The position numbers and the translations under genes were made by a program. Source: an uncultured Coriobacteriaceae bacterium (GTDB taxonomy: Bacteria > Actinomycetota > Coriobacteriia > Coriobacteriales > Atopobiaceae). Taken from it: a stretch of DNA of 57,918 nucleotides. The stretch spans positions 1 to 57,918 of the forward strand of contig CAOJNB010000010.1 in assembly GCA_948439405.1 (NCBI GenBank), in the 5' to 3' direction. This document shows, one piece after another, positions 20,066-28,398 of this stretch (position 1 is its first letter; every line of letters begins with the position of its first letter). The notes beneath the pieces were generated by a model. That model was not told where the DNA came from and ran no database searches. It saw only the letters and a program-made list of their open reading frames with translations.

Positions 20066-21301
20066 CTAGCGCAGCACCTTGTGCACCTTGGCGACGAGCG
20101 TCCAGAACTTGTGGCCGAGCGAGTCGGGGGCGTAGTCGTAGGGGTGCGCCGCGCGGCCCTGGCGGAACAGCTCCAGCACGCGCTCCCGGTCCTCCGGAGC
20201 GAGGCGGTCGCAGCGCCTGACGGCCGCGCGCGGGAGCACGGAGTAGACGTGGGGCTCGAAGGCCTCCGCGTAGGGGAGGTCCCTCCCGAGCACGCAGGAC
20301 TCGACGAGCGGGCGGACGTAGTCGATGCCGGCGAGCGTCATGTAGAAGGTGTTGCGCCCGGCGCGCGCGTTCACCTCGAAGAAGCGGTAGGAGCCGTCGC
20401 GCTCGTCGTACTTCACGTCGAAGTTCGCGAAGCCGTCGTAGCCCACGTGGCGGCAGAACCTCCTGCCGCACTCCACGACCTCGTCGACGCGCTCGATCAT
20501 GATGCAGTCAGGGTTGCCGATGAACAGCGGGTCGCGGTCCTGGATCATCACGCGGCCGCCCGAGACGGCCCGCGCCTCGCCGTCGGCGGCGAAGATGGTG
20601 AGCGAGCGCATCGCGTCGTCGGGACCGGGGACGAAGTCCTGCACGATCAGGTCGCCGTCGTAGTCCGAGGAGCGCAGCAGCGCCACGACCTCGCGCAGGC
20701 GCGCGGCGTCGTAGACCTCGTAGACCTTCTCCTTGCCCGGGAAGCTCACCATGTCGTAGAGCGACGAGGTGGCGGGCTTGGCGACGACGGGGTAGTCGAG
20801 GGCGTCGGCGTCGACGTCGGGCGAGCCCTCGGCGCAGCCCACCGTCAGGGTGCGGGGGTAGGGGATCGAGAGCTCCTCGCAGATGTCGTAGAAGCTTCGC
20901 TTGTCCGTCACGCGGCGCATCACGTCGATGGAGGGGTAGGGCACGCAGTACCACTGCCCGAGCAGCTCGGCGTTCGAGGCGATCAGGCGCGCGTGCCAGT
21001 CCGCGTTGCCCAGCAGCAGGCCGAGCCTGCCGGAGGCCGCGAGCTCGCGACCGAGCTCGCAGAGGTAGTCGAGCAGGCGCGCCTCGTCCGAGTAGCCCTC
21101 GAAGACGCGGTAGTCGCAGAAGCGGCTCGAGGAGACCGCCCGCACGTCGACGCCCGAGACCACGACCGAGCGCAGCCCGTAGGCGGCATGGAAGCTCCTC
21201 ACGCAGGTGTAGCCGAATATGCCCGCTCCCACGATCACGGGGACGAGGGACGCGCGGACCTCCTGCTCGCTCTCGAGCGTGCGCGGCGTGACGAAGGACA
21301 T
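20066..21301 (-). CDS. ATP-grasp enzyme, D-aspartate ligase-like (peptidoglycan cross-bridge)
   Basis: The 411-residue protein resembles the D-aspartate ligase (Asl) that activates D-Asp and attaches it to the stem-peptide diamino acid. Matching features are VPVIVGAGIFGYTCVRSF at the N-terminus, YDICEELSIPYPRTL near 145-160, DYPVVAKPA, LIVQDFVPGPDD, and YDGFANFDVKYDERDGSYRF with FFEVNARAG in the ATP-binding half. The similarity is from memory and not a computed alignment, so the exact substrate amino acid is inferred. It is the last gene of an operon behind a FemX-like transferase and a DegT-type protein. ATG 21301 follows GAGAGGAAG. Confidence 0.75.
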   Translation of the reverse strand: MSFVTPRTLESEQEVRASLVPVIVGAGIFGYTCVRSFHAAYGLRSVVVSGVDVRAVSSSRFCDYRVFEGYSDEARLLDYLCELGRELAASGRLGLLLGNADWHARLIASNAELLGQWYCVPYPSIDVMRRVTDKRSFYDICEELSIPYPRTLTVGCAEGSPDVDADALDYPVVAKPATSSLYDMVSFPGKEKVYEVYDAARLREVVALLRSSDYDGDLIVQDFVPGPDDAMRSLTIFAADGEARAVSGGRVMIQDRDPLFIGNPDCIMIERVDEVVECGRRFCRHVGYDGFANFDVKYDERDGSYRFFEVNARAGRNTFYMTLAGIDYVRPLVESCVLGRDLPYAEAFEPHVYSVLPRAAVRRCDRLAPEDRERVLELFRQGRAAHPYDYAPDSLGHKFWTLVAKVHKVLR

Positions 21302-21329
21302 GGGACTTCCTCTCCGGCGCGGGAGCGCC

Positions 21330-22529
21330 CTAGGATGCGATGGCTGAGGCGACCGCGGCCACGGCGCGGCGGGCCCCCTCCGCGCCGACGTCGGCGGGAA
21401 GGGCCGCGACGCCGCGGGACACGGCCGTCGAGACGGCGAGGCGCGACCGGTCGTCCGGCACGCGGTAGGCGACGGGGTCGGTCGCGCCGGGCGTGAGCTC
21501 GGGGCGCCCCCAGTGGTCGGCGTAGAGCCCCTCCGCGCGGACGGCCGCCACGCACGCGTCCGCCGCGCCCTCGTCGGGCATCACGAGCGGGAGGCGCATG
21601 AGCGGCTGGGCGTCCCCCTCGAGGACGGCCGCGGGAGCGAGACGCGCGAGACCCCTCGCCGCGAGCTCGGCGCGGTAGGCCGCGACCGTCTCCTCGCGCG
21701 CGGCCTCGGCGTCGTCCAGGCCACGCAGCGCGTCCAGGCAGCGCCCGGCGACCCAGGCGGAGGGCCGGCAGGGCACGCCGGAGACGCGCCCCGCGCGCTC
21801 GCAGGGGGCCACGGCGGGCTCGAAGCGCCCCGACGCGGCGAGGCGGTCGCGCAGTGCGCGCGAGAGGCCGGCCGGCAGGTGGTTGAGGACCCTGATCTGG
21901 GTGCCGTAGGAGCGGGCCGCACGCCCGAGGCGCGGGGAGGGGAGCGGCAGCGCGGCGAGGCGGTCGCGCAGCGCGCGGCCGAGCTCGGGGTCGGCGCCCG
22001 CGGGGTTCACCCAGACGAGGCCGCCGAAGTAGGTGGGGCACATCTTCTCGACGCCGAAGGAGTGCACGGACACGTCCGCCGCGGGCGCGCCGGATCGCGT
22101 GCGCGCCATGCGGCCCACGCAGTGGGCGCAGTCCTCCACGACGAGCGCGCCGCGCTCGTGGGCGAGCTCGGCGACGCGCTCGGTCGCGGCGTCGTCGACG
22201 ACGCCGAAGGTGTGCTGGACCACGACGGCGCGGACGTCGCCGGGCAGCTCGAGGGCTTCGGGGTCGAGCGAGAGCGTGGCCGCGGAGAGCTCGCCGTAGC
22301 GCGGGACGAGCCCGGCCCCGAGGATCGGGTCGACGGCGGTGCAGCAGGTGAGCAGCTGCGTCACCACGCAGCCGGCGCCGCGCGCCTCCCGCAGGGCCTC
22401 GAGGCAGGCGAGCATCCCGTAGCGTGCCTTCATGACGCAGGACCAGTCGCCCGCCTCCGTGCCCGTGCGGCGCGCGAGCTCGCGGGCGAGCTCGGACTCG
22501 GCGGCGGTCCGCCCCGGGCGCCCGTCCAT
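21330..22529 (-). CDS. DegT/DnrJ/EryC1/StrS-type PLP-dependent protein
   Basis: The 399-residue protein has the fold-type I pattern of the DegT family: an HTFG segment near 106-109, VEDCAHCVG near 131-139 with the aspartate that holds the pyridine nitrogen (D133), and SFGVEKMCPTYFGG near 157-170 with the likely PLP lysine K162. The family usually makes amino sugars, but no nucleotide-sugar gene is near. It begins directly after the FemX-like stop with no gap and precedes the D-Asp-ligase-like gene, so a role in making a cell-wall precursor is likely. The exact reaction is unknown. Confidence 0.75.
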   Translation of the reverse strand: MDGRPGRTAAESELARELARRTGTEAGDWSCVMKARYGMLACLEALREARGAGCVVTQLLTCCTAVDPILGAGLVPRYGELSAATLSLDPEALELPGDVRAVVVQHTFGVVDDAATERVAELAHERGALVVEDCAHCVGRMARTRSGAPAADVSVHSFGVEKMCPTYFGGLVWVNPAGADPELGRALRDRLAALPLPSPRLGRAARSYGTQIRVLNHLPAGLSRALRDRLAASGRFEPAVAPCERAGRVSGVPCRPSAWVAGRCLDALRGLDDAEAAREETVAAYRAELAARGLARLAPAAVLEGDAQPLMRLPLVMPDEGAADACVAAVRAEGLYADHWGRPELTPGATDPVAYRVPDDRSRLAVSTAVSRGVAALPADVGAEGARRAVAAVASAIAS

Positions 22530-23552
22530 CTAGGACCGACCGCCCCTGTGGTCGGCGAGGCGGTCGCGCAGGCGCTTGGCGGAGGTCAGCGCCGCGTAGA
22601 AGGCGCCCTTGAGCGGGACGTCGCGGTCCGGCGAGACGGGGGCCACCTCCTGGGAGAACTTCGTCTTGAACGTGTTCAGCCCCATGATCGAGGGGGAGAA
22701 CTCGCTGCCGATGCCCATCATGTCGTAGGTCGTGCAGCCCTTGTTCGCCCCGAGGTCGCAGAACTCGAAGTAGCAGAGCTTGTCGGTCGCGTAGGCCCGC
22801 ATGTCGCCGGAGAGCGAGGCGCCGTAGTAGCGCGTGGCGCGCGTCTCGCCGATCGTGTCGATGGACCAGGTCACGAGGCGCCCGTCGAGCCTGCCGGCGT
22901 AGACGCGGCAGTGCTCGGGCCCCAGGATGCGGATCATGTCCTCGTAGTCGGTGATGGGCGCCGGCGCGAAGCCGTCGCGCTCGCAGGTGTCGAGCATGAC
23001 CTCGTAGTACTCGAGGAAGGACTCGGTCGCGCGCTCCGTCTCGTCGGCGCACTCGACCGGACACTCGCGCAGCGCCTTGCGCACGTCACGGCGCCCGCGC
23101 TTCTTCATGCGCTCGAGGATGGCGTCGTCGCCGCCGGTGAGGTCCACCAGGACGGTGAGGTCGTAGGGGACGGTCGAGAGGGTGGGACAGCACAGCTCGA
23201 GGTCCGCCTTGACCGCCATGCGCACGAAGACGGGACGGCGGTCCTTGGAGCGGACGTGCTCGCGCAGGGCGACGATTGCCTCGCGCTCCTCGACGGCGCT
23301 CGGCTCCGAGGCCCACACGGGGCCGTGGTGGGCGCGCAGGTAGTGGTAGCCGTGGGTCTCGTAGTCGAGCAGGCCCATGACCGCGACGGGCTCGCCGTCG
23401 TCCTCGAGGACGACCTGCCCCCAGGGCGTGCGCCCCTCGATGGTGGCCTCGTAGTCGAACCAAACGGGCGTCTGCTCGATGGGGAGCTCGACCCCGAGCC
23501 CCTTCGCGACGCTCACGACCTCATCGAAGGAGGCCTCTCTCGCCTTGATCAT
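22530..23552 (-). CDS. FemABX-like peptidoglycan interpeptide-bridge aminoacyltransferase
   Basis: The 340-residue protein has two GNAT-like halves, as in FemX/MurM enzymes that use aminoacyl-tRNA to extend the lipid II stem peptide. Visible FemAB-type features are ILERMKKRGRRDVRKAL near 145-161, corresponding to the K-x-R-R basic helix, then RYYGASLSGDMRAYATDK and CTTYDMMGIG near 273-282, corresponding to the conserved G-x-x-Y-D-x-x-G strand. It is the first gene of a three-gene operon with a DegT-type protein and a D-Asp-ligase-like ATP-grasp gene. The amino acid carried is not predictable. Confidence 0.82.
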   Translation of the reverse strand: MIKAREASFDEVVSVAKGLGVELPIEQTPVWFDYEATIEGRTPWGQVVLEDDGEPVAVMGLLDYETHGYHYLRAHHGPVWASEPSAVEEREAIVALREHVRSKDRRPVFVRMAVKADLELCCPTLSTVPYDLTVLVDLTGGDDAILERMKKRGRRDVRKALRECPVECADETERATESFLEYYEVMLDTCERDGFAPAPITDYEDMIRILGPEHCRVYAGRLDGRLVTWSIDTIGETRATRYYGASLSGDMRAYATDKLCYFEFCDLGANKGCTTYDMMGIGSEFSPSIMGLNTFKTKFSQEVAPVSPDRDVPLKGAFYAALTSAKRLRDRLADHRGGRS

Positions 23553-23654
23553 GCGCGCTCCGTACGTCGTCCGTCACATGCCACAGAACCGTAGCACATG
23601 GGCGGGCCGACCGGTGAGGCCTCCACGTCGAATACGCAGGTAGGAGCTATGGGG

Positions 23655-24299
23655 CTAGACGGAGCGGATGAGGGCCGTGACGCGTCCGAGGATGGTGGGG
23701 TTCTCGGCGTAGATGGGCTCCATCGCGTCGTTCTCCGGCTGCAGGCGGATGCGGTCCGGCTCGCGGTAGAACGTCTTCACCGTGGCGGAGTCGTCGACGA
23801 GCGCGACGACGATCTCGCCGTTGTGGGCGTCGCGCTGCTCGCGGACGACGATGTAGTCGCCGTCGAAGATGCCCGCGTTGACCATCGAGTCCCCGCGGAC
23901 GCGCAGGATGAAGGAGCTCGAGTCGCCCACGATCGAGGTCGGGAGCGTGAGGGTGTCCTCGACGTTCTGCTCGGCGAGGATGGGCACGCCGGCCGCGACG
24001 TTGCCGACGAGCGGCAGGCTGATGGAGTTCGAGGAGAGGTCCTGCTCGACGGCGGCGACCGGCTCGCGGGCGGGGAGCATCTCCTGGTTCACCTCGAGGG
24101 CGCGAGGCTTGTTCGGATGCCGCCTGAGGTAGCCGGCCTGCTCGAGCGCCTTGAGGTGCATGTGGACGGTCGAGGGGGAGGCGAGCCCCACGGAGGAGCC
24201 GATCTCGCGGACCGAGGGCGGATACCCGTGCTCCTCGGAGTAGGAGAGGATGAAGTCCCAGATCTGCTGCTGGCGGCCCGTGAGCCCGGAGGTTGCCAT
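23655..24299 (-). CDS. lexA: SOS repressor LexA
   Basis: The 214-residue repressor has an N-terminal winged helix (LTGRQQQIWDFILSY, then PPSVREIGSSVGLASPSTVH) and a C-terminal S24 peptidase domain. The self-cleavage site is A103-G104 (VAAGVP), the nucleophile S138 (GDSM) and the general base K175 (ATVKTF), all intact. RecA filaments stimulate cleavage and open the SOS genes. The promoter carries a LexA box, so it should be autoregulated. It is divergent from a LysM membrane protein, as in Bacillus lexA/yneA. Confidence 0.97.
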   Translation of the reverse strand: MATSGLTGRQQQIWDFILSYSEEHGYPPSVREIGSSVGLASPSTVHMHLKALEQAGYLRRHPNKPRALEVNQEMLPAREPVAAVEQDLSSNSISLPLVGNVAAGVPILAEQNVEDTLTLPTSIVGDSSSFILRVRGDSMVNAGIFDGDYIVVREQRDAHNGEIVVALVDDSATVKTFYREPDRIRLQPENDAMEPIYAENPTILGRVTALIRSV

Positions 24300-24329
24300 G
24301 GCGTCTCCCTCGATCGCTGCCTATTTCCC

Positions 24330-24369
24330 ATGGTAGGGGACGCCGCGGGATTGTGCAAACATTTGTTCG
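24330..24369 (-). promoter_or_regulatory. lexA promoter with LexA box
   Basis: On the - strand TTGCAC (-35, 24353-24358) and TACCAT (-10, 24330-24335) are 17 bases apart. The SOS box CGAACAAATGTTTG on that strand (24356-24369) overlaps the -35. One half site deviates (GTTTG), which fits a moderate-affinity autoregulatory site. Confidence 0.8.
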
Positions 24370-24377
24370 CTTCTCCG

Positions 24378-24406
24378 TTGACACGAACGCGTGTTCTATC
24401 TATTCT
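24378..24406 (+). promoter_or_regulatory. Promoter of the LysM gene with LexA box
   Basis: TTGACA (24378-24383) and TATTCT (24401-24406) are 17 bases apart. The SOS box CGAACGCGTGTTCT (24384-24397) fills most of the spacer, beginning directly after the -35, the same arrangement as at recA. Confidence 0.85.
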
Positions 24407-24417
24407 TGAGCCCGAGC

Positions 24418-24431
24418 AGAACATCCGTTCG
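24418..24431 (+). promoter_or_regulatory. Third LexA box, downstream of the LysM gene promoter
   Basis: AGAACATCCGTTCG fits CGAAC-N4-GTTCG with one changed end base. It lies about 10 bases after the -10 of the LysM gene, where a bound repressor would act as a second block. Confidence 0.65.
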
Positions 24432-24493
24432 CATCTCAATTCTGTCCGCAGACGCAGCTATAAATCGGGGCAGGCAGACGGAAGGGGACCGCC

Positions 24494-24937
24494 ATGGTCG
24501 GAACGCAGCAGGCACGCATCGCGCCCGTCGGGGCATCGAACGCGGCGGCGGAGCTCGCCGCCCCCGGCTTCCTCGTGCTCGAGGGCGGCCTGGGCCGCGA
24601 CCTGCCGCGCACGCGCCCCGTCCGCAGGGCCCGCCCGCGCTCCGTCGCGCGCGACGTCGCGCTCGCCGTCGTCGGGCTGCTGTTCGTCGCGGCCGTCACC
24701 CTCGTCGCGCTCGGGATCGACTCGTTCCTCGCGGGGTCCCGGGACGCGGCGTGGGACGCCGTCGAGCACGAGAGCATCGTCGTCTCCGCGGGGGACTCCC
24801 TGTGGTCGATCGCCGAGGAGCGCACCGTGGAGGGCCTCGGCACGGCGGACCTCGTCCGCCTCATCGAGCGCGAGAACGGGCTTGAGGCGGCGATGCTAAG
24901 CCCCGGAGACGAACTGGTCGTCCCGGTCGTCGGATAG
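24494..24937 (+). CDS. SOS-regulated membrane protein with LysM domain (YneA-like)
   Basis: The 147-residue protein has a basic N-terminal cytoplasmic part, one transmembrane helix near 54-76 and an extracytoplasmic LysM peptidoglycan-binding domain near 94-146 ([13 protein letters not shown], then [18 protein letters not shown]). The architecture and the position divergent from lexA match YneA/DivS-type SOS cell-division suppressors of Gram-positive bacteria, although overall sequence similarity is low. Two LexA boxes lie in and after its promoter. I infer that it delays septation during DNA damage; it may alternatively be a simple wall-binding protein. Confidence 0.75.
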   Translation: MVGTQQARIAPVGASNAAAELAAPGFLVLEGGLGRDLPRTRPVRRARPRSVARDVALAVVGLLFVAAVTLVALGIDSFLAGSRDAAWDAVEHESIVVSAGDSLWSIAEERTVEGLGTADLVRLIERENGLEAAMLSPGDELVVPVVG

Positions 24938-24990
24938 CTTCGGTCTGTGGTATGTTTCCTTGGCGTCAGCGAGCGCCACAAGGGAGGCAT

Positions 24991-25437
24991 ATGCGCTGTC
25001 CGAAGTGCGGATGCGTCGAGTCAAAGGTAGTCGACTCGCGTCCCTCAGACAATTTCGACACCATCAGGCGCCGCAGGGAGTGCACTTCCTGCGGCTTTCG
25101 GTTCACGACCTACGAGCGCCGCGAGGAGACGCCCCTCGTCGTGCGCAAGAAGGACGGCACCACCGAGGTCTTCAACCGCCAGAAGATCATGCACGGGCTC
25201 GTCACCGCGACCGTGAAGCGCGACGTCCCGATCGAGCGCCTCGAGGCCCTCATCGACGACATCGTCGCCGACCTGCGCGACCGCGGCGTCAGCGAGGTCA
25301 CCTCCGCGAGCATCGGCGACATGGTGATGAGGCGCCTCATCGACCTCGACAAGGTCGCCTACGTCCGCTTCGCCTCCGTGTACCGCGACTTCAAGGACCC
25401 CGAGGAGTTCACCGCCGTTCTGAGGGGCCTCTCGTGA
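24991..25437 (+). CDS. nrdR: Transcriptional repressor NrdR
   Basis: The 148-residue repressor controls ribonucleotide reductase genes according to the ATP/dATP ratio. The N-terminal zinc ribbon has C3, C6, C31 and C34 (MRCPKCGC, then [13 protein letters not shown]). An ATP-cone follows ([17 protein letters not shown] near 50-66). ATG 24991 follows AGGGAGG; an upstream in-frame start at 24952 would add 13 residues before the zinc ribbon and is unlikely. The stop overlaps dut as GTGA. No nrd operon is in the window. Confidence 0.95.
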   Translation: MRCPKCGCVESKVVDSRPSDNFDTIRRRRECTSCGFRFTTYERREETPLVVRKKDGTTEVFNRQKIMHGLVTATVKRDVPIERLEALIDDIVADLRDRGVSEVTSASIGDMVMRRLIDLDKVAYVRFASVYRDFKDPEEFTAVLRGLS

Positions 25438-25886
25438 CCGCGCCGGAGCGCGTGCGCGTCCGCGTCCGCAGGCTCGACCCCTCCGTCGAGCTTCCCGCCT
25501 ACGCCTACGAGGGCGACGCGGGACTGGACCTGCGCGCCAACGAGGACGTGACCCTGCGGCCCCACGAGCGCCGCCTCGTCTCGACCGGCCTCGCCGTGGC
25601 GATCCCCGAGGGCTGGGCCGGCTTCGTCCAGCCCAGGAGCGGCATGGCGCTCAGGCTCGGCCTCTCCATGGCCAACACCCCCGGGCTCGTCGACTCCCAC
25701 TACCGCGGCGAGCTCAAGGTCGTCGCCGTGAACCTCGACGACGAGAGCGACATCTCCATCGAGCGCGGCGAGCGCATCGCCCAGCTCGTCATCCAGCGCG
25801 TCCCCGTGGTCGAGCTCGTCGAGGTCGACGAGCTCGACGAGACGGACCGCGGTTCGGGCGGCTTCGGCTCCAGCGGCGTCACCTAG
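25434..25886 (+). CDS. dut: Deoxyuridine 5'-triphosphate nucleotidohydrolase
   Basis: The 150-residue trimeric dUTPase removes dUTP and supplies dUMP for thymidylate. All five family motifs are seen: [43 protein letters not shown] and the C-terminal GSGGFGSSG that closes over the site. The GTG start overlaps nrdR by 4 bases, linking two genes of deoxynucleotide balance. Confidence 0.95.
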   Translation: MTAPERVRVRVRRLDPSVELPAYAYEGDAGLDLRANEDVTLRPHERRLVSTGLAVAIPEGWAGFVQPRSGMALRLGLSMANTPGLVDSHYRGELKVVAVNLDDESDISIERGERIAQLVIQRVPVVELVEVDELDETDRGSGGFGSSGVT

Positions 25887-25894
25887 CCCGCGCC

Positions 25895-25910
25895 GACGTC
25901 GCGCGACGTC
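25895..25910. promoter_or_regulatory. 16-base perfect palindrome between dut and the purine permease
   Basis: GACGTCGCGCGACGTC is its own reverse complement. It lies 9 bases after the dut stop and 50 before the permease ATG. It could be an operator or a short hairpin; no T-run follows. Confidence 0.45.
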
Positions 25911-25959
25911 CCCACCCAGCCGTACAAGCAAGCGATCCACAAGGAGGCTTGAGAGCTAC

Positions 25960-27267
25960 ATGGACAGTTTCTTCAAGATCAGCGAGAGGGGGTCCTCGGT
26001 CGGCCAGGAGATCCGCGCCGGCATCACGACCTTCCTGGCGATGGCCTACATCATCGTCGTGAACCCGGGGATCCTCGAGGCCGCGGGCGTCCCGTTCACC
26101 GCCGCCGTGACCGCCACCTGCCTGGGCGCGGCCATCACGACGCTGCTGATGGGCCTCGTCGCCAACCGCCCGATCGCCCTGGCCTCCGGCATGGGCATCA
26201 ACGCCACCGTTGCCTACGTCCTCGCGCCGATGGCCGGCTGGCAGGTCGCCATGGCCGTCGTCTTCGTCGAAGGCATCGCCATCCTGCTGCTCGTCCTCTG
26301 CGGCCTGCGCGAGGCCATCATGGACGCCATCCCGGTGTCCCTGCGCCACGGCATCTCGATCGGCCTCGGCCTCTTCATCGCGATGATCGGCCTCAAGAAC
26401 GGCGGCATGATCGTCGCCAACGAGTCCACCATGGTCGCGATCGGCGACGTCCAGAGCCCCGTCTTCCTCGTCGGCGCCATCTCGCTGGCCCTCACGATCA
26501 TCCTCTGGGCGCTCAAGGTCAAGGGCGCGCTGCTGCTCGCCATCGTCATCGCCGCGGTCATCGGCGTGCCCCTGGGCGTGAGCTCCATGCCCAGCTCCGT
26601 CGTCGACACCCTCGACTTCGCGAGCTTCGCCGCGCCGTTCCAGGCCACCGAGGACGGCGTGCTGGCCATCGTCAAGGTGTTCACCACGCCCGCGCTGCTC
26701 GTGTTCGCCTTCTCGCTCATGATGAGCGACTTCTTCGACACGATGGGCACCGCGATGGCCGTCGCCAAGCAGGGCGACTTCCTCACCGAGGACGGCAACG
26801 TCGAGGACATCAAGAAGGTCCTCATCGTCGACTCCGCCTCCGCGGCCGTCGGCGGCTTCTGCGGCGCCTCCTCGTGCACCTCGTTCATCGAGTCCGCCTC
26901 CGGCGCCGCCGACGGCGCGCGCACGGGCCTCTCGATGGTCGTGACCGCCGTGCTGTTCCTCGCCTCGGCCTTCCTCGCGCCGCTCATCGGCATGGTGAGC
27001 TCCGCTGCGACCTGCGGCGCGCTCGTCTTCGTCGGCTTCTTGATGATGAGCGAGGCCAAGGAGGTCGACTGGGACGACCTGCTCGAGGGCGTTCCCTCCT
27101 TCATGGTCGCCGCCGGCATCCCGTTCACCTACTCGATCTCCTCGGGCATCGGCCTCGGCTTCATCACCTACGTCGTCGTCGCCCTGTGCACCGGCAACAT
27201 CAAGAAGGTCAAGCCGCTCATGTGGGTGGCCGTCCTGGCCTTCGTCATCTACTTCCTGACGCTCTAG
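25960..27267 (+). CDS. NCS2 family purine permease (AzgA/PbuG-like)
   Basis: The 435-residue protein has about 13 hydrophobic segments and the AzgA-subfamily pattern: EIRAGITTFLAMAYIIVVNP near 17-36, ASGMGINA near 73-80, GLFIAMIGLKN, FSLMMSDFFDTMGT near 250-263 and CGASSCTSFIESASG near 300-315. This subfamily imports hypoxanthine, guanine or adenine with protons. The AAGGAGG site lies 12 bases from the ATG, slightly long. A GC-rich terminator follows. apt, a purine-salvage gene, is about 2 kb away on the other strand. Confidence 0.9.
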   Translation: MDSFFKISERGSSVGQEIRAGITTFLAMAYIIVVNPGILEAAGVPFTAAVTATCLGAAITTLLMGLVANRPIALASGMGINATVAYVLAPMAGWQVAMAVVFVEGIAILLLVLCGLREAIMDAIPVSLRHGISIGLGLFIAMIGLKNGGMIVANESTMVAIGDVQSPVFLVGAISLALTIILWALKVKGALLLAIVIAAVIGVPLGVSSMPSSVVDTLDFASFAAPFQATEDGVLAIVKVFTTPALLVFAFSLMMSDFFDTMGTAMAVAKQGDFLTEDGNVEDIKKVLIVDSASAAVGGFCGASSCTSFIESASGAADGARTGLSMVVTAVLFLASAFLAPLIGMVSSAATCGALVFVGFLMMSEAKEVDWDDLLEGVPSFMVAAGIPFTYSISSGIGLGFITYVVVALCTGNIKKVKPLMWVAVLAFVIYFLTL

Positions 27268-27292
27268 CGTCTCGGAGGCAGACCGCATCCCC

Positions 27293-27323
27293 GACGGGCC
27301 CGGCCGATTCGGCCGGGCCCGTC
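27293..27323 (+). terminator. GC-rich terminator after the purine permease
   Basis: A perfect 14-bp stem beginning GACGGGCCCGG with loop ATT. The tail (CTCGTTC) is only moderately T-rich, so termination may be incomplete. Confidence 0.65.
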
Positions 27324-27392
27324 CTCGTTCGGGCGTCGGGGCGCCCCAACCGCTACGATGGGGGAGACGCAAGGACCCTCGGAGGGGGAGAC

Positions 27393-28331
27393 ATGGCTGA
27401 CGACCGCATGCACGACCTCGTGATCGTCGGGGCGGGGCCCGCTGGCCTCTCGGCCTCGATCTACGCAGCCCGCGCGCTTCTCGACTGCGTGACGCTCGAG
27501 CAGCTCTCGCCGGGCGGCCAGGTGCTGCAGACCTCCCAGGTCGACAACTACCCCGGCCTGCCCGCCTGCGACGGCTGGAGCCTCGTGGACGCGATGGCGC
27601 GCCAGGCCGAGGAGCTCGGGGCCCGGATCGAGTCCGACCAGGCCTCCGCGGTGCGCCGCGAGGCGGACGGCACCTTCGCCGTCTCGTGCTCCCAGGGCGA
27701 CCTGCGCGCCCGCTGCGTCGTGCTCGCCGCGGGCGCGACGCCTCGCAGGGCGGGCTTCGAGGGCGAGGACCGCTTCCAGGGCCGGGGGGTCTCGTACTGC
27801 GGGACCTGCGACGGCATGTTCTACCGGGGCAAGGAGGTCTTCGCCGTGGGCGGGGGCAACACCGCCGCCGAGGAGGCCCTGTTCCTGAGCAGGCTCTGCT
27901 CGAAGGTGACGATGCTCGTGCGCAGGGACTGCATGCGCGCCCAGGCCGCGCTCGTGCGCGAGCTCGAGGAGGCTGCCAACGTCGAGATCCGCTACCGCAC
28001 GAGCCTCGCGGCGATCGGCGGCGGCGACATGCCGTCGTGGGTGACGCTGCGCGACAACGACACGGGCGCCGAGACGCGCGAGGAGCTCGACGAGGGCTCG
28101 TTCGGCGTGTTCGTGTTCGTCGGGCACGAGCCGGCCTCGTCGCTCGTCGAGGGCCTCGCGGACCTGTCGCCGGAGGGCGGCGTCGTGACGGACGAGCGCA
28201 TGGCGACGCGCACGCCGGGCCTGTTCTGCGCGGGCGACGTCCGCGAGAAGCCGCTGCGCCAGATCGTGACGGCGTGCGCGGACGGGGCCGTCGCGGCGAC
28301 CTCGGCCGCCCAGTTCCTCCGGGGCGTCTAG
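27393..28331 (+). CDS. Thioredoxin reductase-like FAD/NAD(P) flavoprotein
   Basis: The 312-residue protein has the thioredoxin reductase layout: FAD motif GAGPAG at 13-18, the redox pair C136/C139 (CGTCDG), the NAD(P) motif GGGNTA near 152-157 and the second FAD motif GLFCAGDVRE near 271-280. The length is the family norm. It may reduce thioredoxin or a related partner; no thioredoxin gene is in the window, so ferredoxin- or alkyl-hydroperoxide-linked variants remain possible. A GGAGGGGGAG ribosome-binding site precedes the ATG. The gene appears monocistronic. Confidence 0.88.
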   Translation: MADDRMHDLVIVGAGPAGLSASIYAARALLDCVTLEQLSPGGQVLQTSQVDNYPGLPACDGWSLVDAMARQAEELGARIESDQASAVRREADGTFAVSCSQGDLRARCVVLAAGATPRRAGFEGEDRFQGRGVSYCGTCDGMFYRGKEVFAVGGGNTAAEEALFLSRLCSKVTMLVRRDCMRAQAALVRELEEAANVEIRYRTSLAAIGGGDMPSWVTLRDNDTGAETREELDEGSFGVFVFVGHEPASSLVEGLADLSPEGGVVTDERMATRTPGLFCAGDVREKPLRQIVTACADGAVAATSAAQFLRGV

Positions 28332-28398
28332 CGGGCCCTCCTCCGGTCCCTCCGTTAAACCGTGATAATATATCTTATGTAAAGTAAGGATGAGGACG

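Noticed and set aside
25887..25959. Purine riboswitch before the NCS2 permease
   Set aside because: The 73-base gap is too short and lacks the conserved loop and junction bases.
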